Shown here in pieces: positions 62,043 through 64,000 of a stretch of 64,000 nt of DNA; the first letter of the stretch is position 1; the number at the start of each line of letters is the position of its first letter. The notes under the pieces were generated by a model. That model saw only the letters and a list, made by a program, of their open reading frames with translations, was not told where the DNA came from and searched no databases. The translations under genes and the position numbers were made by a program. The DNA comes from CAXXHQ01 sp963665265 (GTDB lineage: Bacteria; Planctomycetota; Planctomycetia; Pirellulales; Thermoguttaceae): contig OY762224.2 of NCBI GenBank assembly GCA_963665265.2, positions 1,674,001-1,738,000 on the forward strand, read 5' to 3'.

Positions 62043-64000
62043 ATGCGTGAATCGCCGCCGGAAGCGCTTGTCGCTTCTTTAAAACGATTGGGCGTCGGCG
62101 AGGCCGCTTGGTCTCGTGCCGCTCGGATTGCGCGCCGATACTCCTCCGAAGCTCGCAAAACCGAAGCCCTTTGGCTCGACGCCCTGCGGCAAGCCGGCGA
62201 TCTCACTCCGTTTCAACTCTCCGAAATCCGCGCAGGACGTGCCGACCGGCTTCGCGTCGCCTCCTACTTCGTCCTGAATAAGCTTGCTATTCCGAACTAC
62301 GTCGATGGCTTCGCGGCGAAAGATTCTCTCACCGGCAAAACGGTCTGGCTCTTTCTGTTTTCCGAAACCGATCCGGAAAAACGGATTCGATTGCTCGCCT
62401 CGATCCGGGATCTCGATCGCAAACGACGCACGACGAACGCCCCGCCGATTGACGATGATTCCGGCTGCGATTCTTACGATGCGGATGCAAACGCCTCGCA
62501 AACGGAATCGAATCCTCTCCCTCATTTCATTGAATACGGCCTCGAAGGGGAGTCGGTATTTCTCGCAGCCGAATCGGTCGCCGGTCGCTCGCTCGTCGAA
62601 TGGCAGGCGAGATTCGAACGCCTTGCCGGCCAGTACGTCTTTGAAATCGCTCAAGAGATCGCCGCCGCCCTTGCCCGCTTCGAACGCTGCGGAATCGATT
62701 GCGCCGACCTCGACGCCGCCGACGTTTATCTCACCGAAGAGGGCGACGTTTCAATCCCCTTCCTTGGCCTTCGCCGTTTATGCAACGACAATTCGGCCCA
62801 AAACGCATCCGATGCGGAGCGTTCCGCCGCCGCGTCGCTCGCGGCGATTTGCCGATGTTTACTCTTCGGCCCGCGTCTCTCTTGGAAGACCGACCTAAAA
62901 ATCTCGCCCGACGTTCCGCCCCCGCTCGCCGTTTTCCTCAAAAGAATCTCGATAGGTTCTTTGGCGACCGAAATCATGACCGCCCGTGAAATCGAGCAGG
63001 CGTTAGGTCGCCCCACCCGCGCAGGAAAAGAGTCGCTCGCCGAACGACTGGTTTCGTCTCGCCGATATATGACGCCGCAAAGACGCAATTACTCCGATAA
63101 GTTGCGACAGCTCCCCGTCTGGGCGGCGGCCGCCTTGGGCGTCGTCTCGGCCGTCATGCTCCTCGTGTGGCCTATGCTGAGGCGGAGCGATGAAAGCCGC
63201 GCCATCCCCGGCAAATTCGTAGCCGTCGCCGCCAAACCGCTCGCTCCGCCGAAAAACGCTAATCGAAAAATCGTCTTGAATGAACCGAAGCAAATCGTTG
63301 TCGCTCGTTCGAAAGAAAACGCGGAAGGCGTCGTTTCGCAAGCGAATTATATTCAAACGCAAACCAAATCCATCGAAAATCCGCGGCAAATCGTTGACGT
63401 TTCGCCCCCCGACATGCTTCTTCACCCCGGGATAAATGATCTTCGAGCGCCGAAGGCGGACGAGGCTACGACGACTCCTTCGCATTGGACTCTCGCGCCG
63501 GGACGCCGCGTGATCGGCAAGTCCGGTCTCCGCGCGCAAGTGATCGTCCCGTCCGAGGGACTGACCGTCGACGGCGAAAATAATTGCTTTGAAAACATCG
63601 ATTTCCTCTGGAAAACAAGTGACGAAAAACTTCACCCCGGTCCCGACGTCCCGGCAATGATTCGACTTCGCGCTGCGAACGTCGAATTTCGCCGTTGCGG
63701 ATTTTTCGTCGAAAGAGATTCCGCGTCGCAGGCTCCGATCGCTGTTGAATGGAGCGAGTTGGACGCCGCAATGACTGCCGAAAATGAGGAAGACGTCGTG
63801 CGGTGCAATCGTGCGACATTCAAATCGTGCGTCTTTCGAGGAGCGTCCGTCGCCCTCGATTGCCGACGCCAGGGACAAACGAGCGTCGAGGCCGATAACG
63901 TCCTGTTCCTCGATTGCGACGCCGTCTTCCGATTCGATCATCCCTCCGATGCAAATCGTGTATCGCTTCGCGGAACGACGCTCCGCGACGGCGGGCCGCT
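62043..64000 (+). CDS. Pseudokinase-like membrane protein with beta-helix-like exterior, 3' truncated by window
   Basis: This frame starts at ATG 62043 and stays open to the window edge (652 codons). The N-terminal 'AGDLTPFQLSEIRAGRADRLRVASYFVLNKLAI' is the segment that precedes the kinase domain in planctomycete Ser/Thr kinases. What follows (about 85-330) has kinase-like helices but no recognisable VAIK, HRD or DFG motif, so it is probably a pseudokinase. A membrane helix (about 365-385, 'WAAAALGVVSAVMLLVW') leads to an extracytoplasmic part with repeating short strands ('FRRCGFFVERD', 'FKSCVFRGASVALDCRR', 'NVLFLDCDAVFRF') resembling a right-handed beta-helix. Confidence 0.85.
   Translation, partial: MRESPPEALVASLKRLGVGEAAWSRAARIARRYSSEARKTEALWLDALRQAGDLTPFQLSEIRAGRADRLRVASYFVLNKLAIPNYVDGFAAKDSLTGKTVWLFLFSETDPEKRIRLLASIRDLDRKRRTTNAPPIDDDSGCDSYDADANASQTESNPLPHFIEYGLEGESVFLAAESVAGRSLVEWQARFERLAGQYVFEIAQEIAAALARFERCGIDCADLDAADVYLTEEGDVSIPFLGLRRLCNDNSAQNASDAERSAAASLAAICRCLLFGPRLSWKTDLKISPDVPPPLAVFLKRISIGSLATEIMTAREIEQALGRPTRAGKESLAERLVSSRRYMTPQRRNYSDKLRQLPVWAAAALGVVSAVMLLVWPMLRRSDESRAIPGKFVAVAAKPLAPPKNANRKIVLNEPKQIVVARSKENAEGVVSQANYIQTQTKSIENPRQIVDVSPPDMLLHPGINDLRAPKADEATTTPSHWTLAPGRRVIGKSGLRAQVIVPSEGLTVDGENNCFENIDFLWKTSDEKLHPGPDVPAMIRLRAANVEFRRCGFFVERDSASQAPIAVEWSELDAAMTAENEEDVVRCNRATFKSCVFRGASVALDCRRQGQTSVEADNVLFLDCDAVFRFDHPSDANRVSLRGTTLRDGGP

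Overview
The window looks like a chromosomal stretch of a member of the Planctomycetota, probably Pirellulales-like (inference). The clues are an SHD1-domain secreted protease, three PEP-CTERM proteins (one with dockerin-like Ca loops), HEAT-repeat exported proteins, DUF1015 and DUF6798-like proteins, and a kinase-like protein with the planctomycete 'LTPFQ' segment. GC is moderate. No transposase, CRISPR array or prophage is visible. Both ends cut a gene: a HEAT lipoprotein at the left and a pseudokinase/repeat protein at the right.

Layout. 1-4953 (minus): two HEAT proteins, then a Zn/Mn-type ABC permease and ATPase separated by a repeat array. 4966-11566: a repeat-rich zone. Long imperfect hairpins of one family (CACCGCAGAGGCGCGGAG ... 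CTCAGCGTCTCAGCGGTG) flank a GxxExxY PD-(D/E)xK-like gene. They also surround two PEP-CTERM genes, an HAD protein, a cytidylyltransferase and tRNA-Ala. 11584-20916: mostly carbohydrate and envelope metabolism (solute-binding lipoprotein, xylulokinase, membrane protein, Nudix, HAD, YdjC-like deacetylase, GT2), ending in an unrecognised protein.

21295-32148 is a tight seven-gene signalling operon (HDOD, two large sensor kinases, four response regulators with HD-GYP, HDOD, degenerate HD or coiled-coil outputs). tRNA-Lys follows, then an accessory block (SHD1 protease with a Cys nucleophile, HigBA-like toxin-antitoxin with a consensus promoter), a putative 6S-like RNA, an acyltransferase, a lipoprotein, an alpha/beta hydrolase, a class IV aminotransferase and MgtE. 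A cyclic-di-GMP-I (GEMM) riboswitch candidate at 41735-41827 precedes a small secreted-peptide ORF and a YetF-like gene.

42927-45830 holds a CpsD/ExeA-type pair of ATPases resembling exopolysaccharide/PEP-CTERM loci. 48034-51587 contains a 50-residue zinc ribbon, tRNA-Pro, parB-parA with three parS sites, and a RelE-type toxin-antitoxin between parS sites. The right end has DUF1015, ahcY, trpF, a polysaccharide co-polymerase-like protein, a hybrid histidine kinase, a bilobed aspartic protease with a PEP-CTERM tail, and the truncated pseudokinase.

Common themes are extracellular or envelope polymers (PEP-CTERM, EPS-type ATPases, sugar enzymes) and c-di-GMP/two-component control. A predicted active HD-GYP phosphodiesterase and a predicted c-di-GMP riboswitch lie in the same 64 kb.
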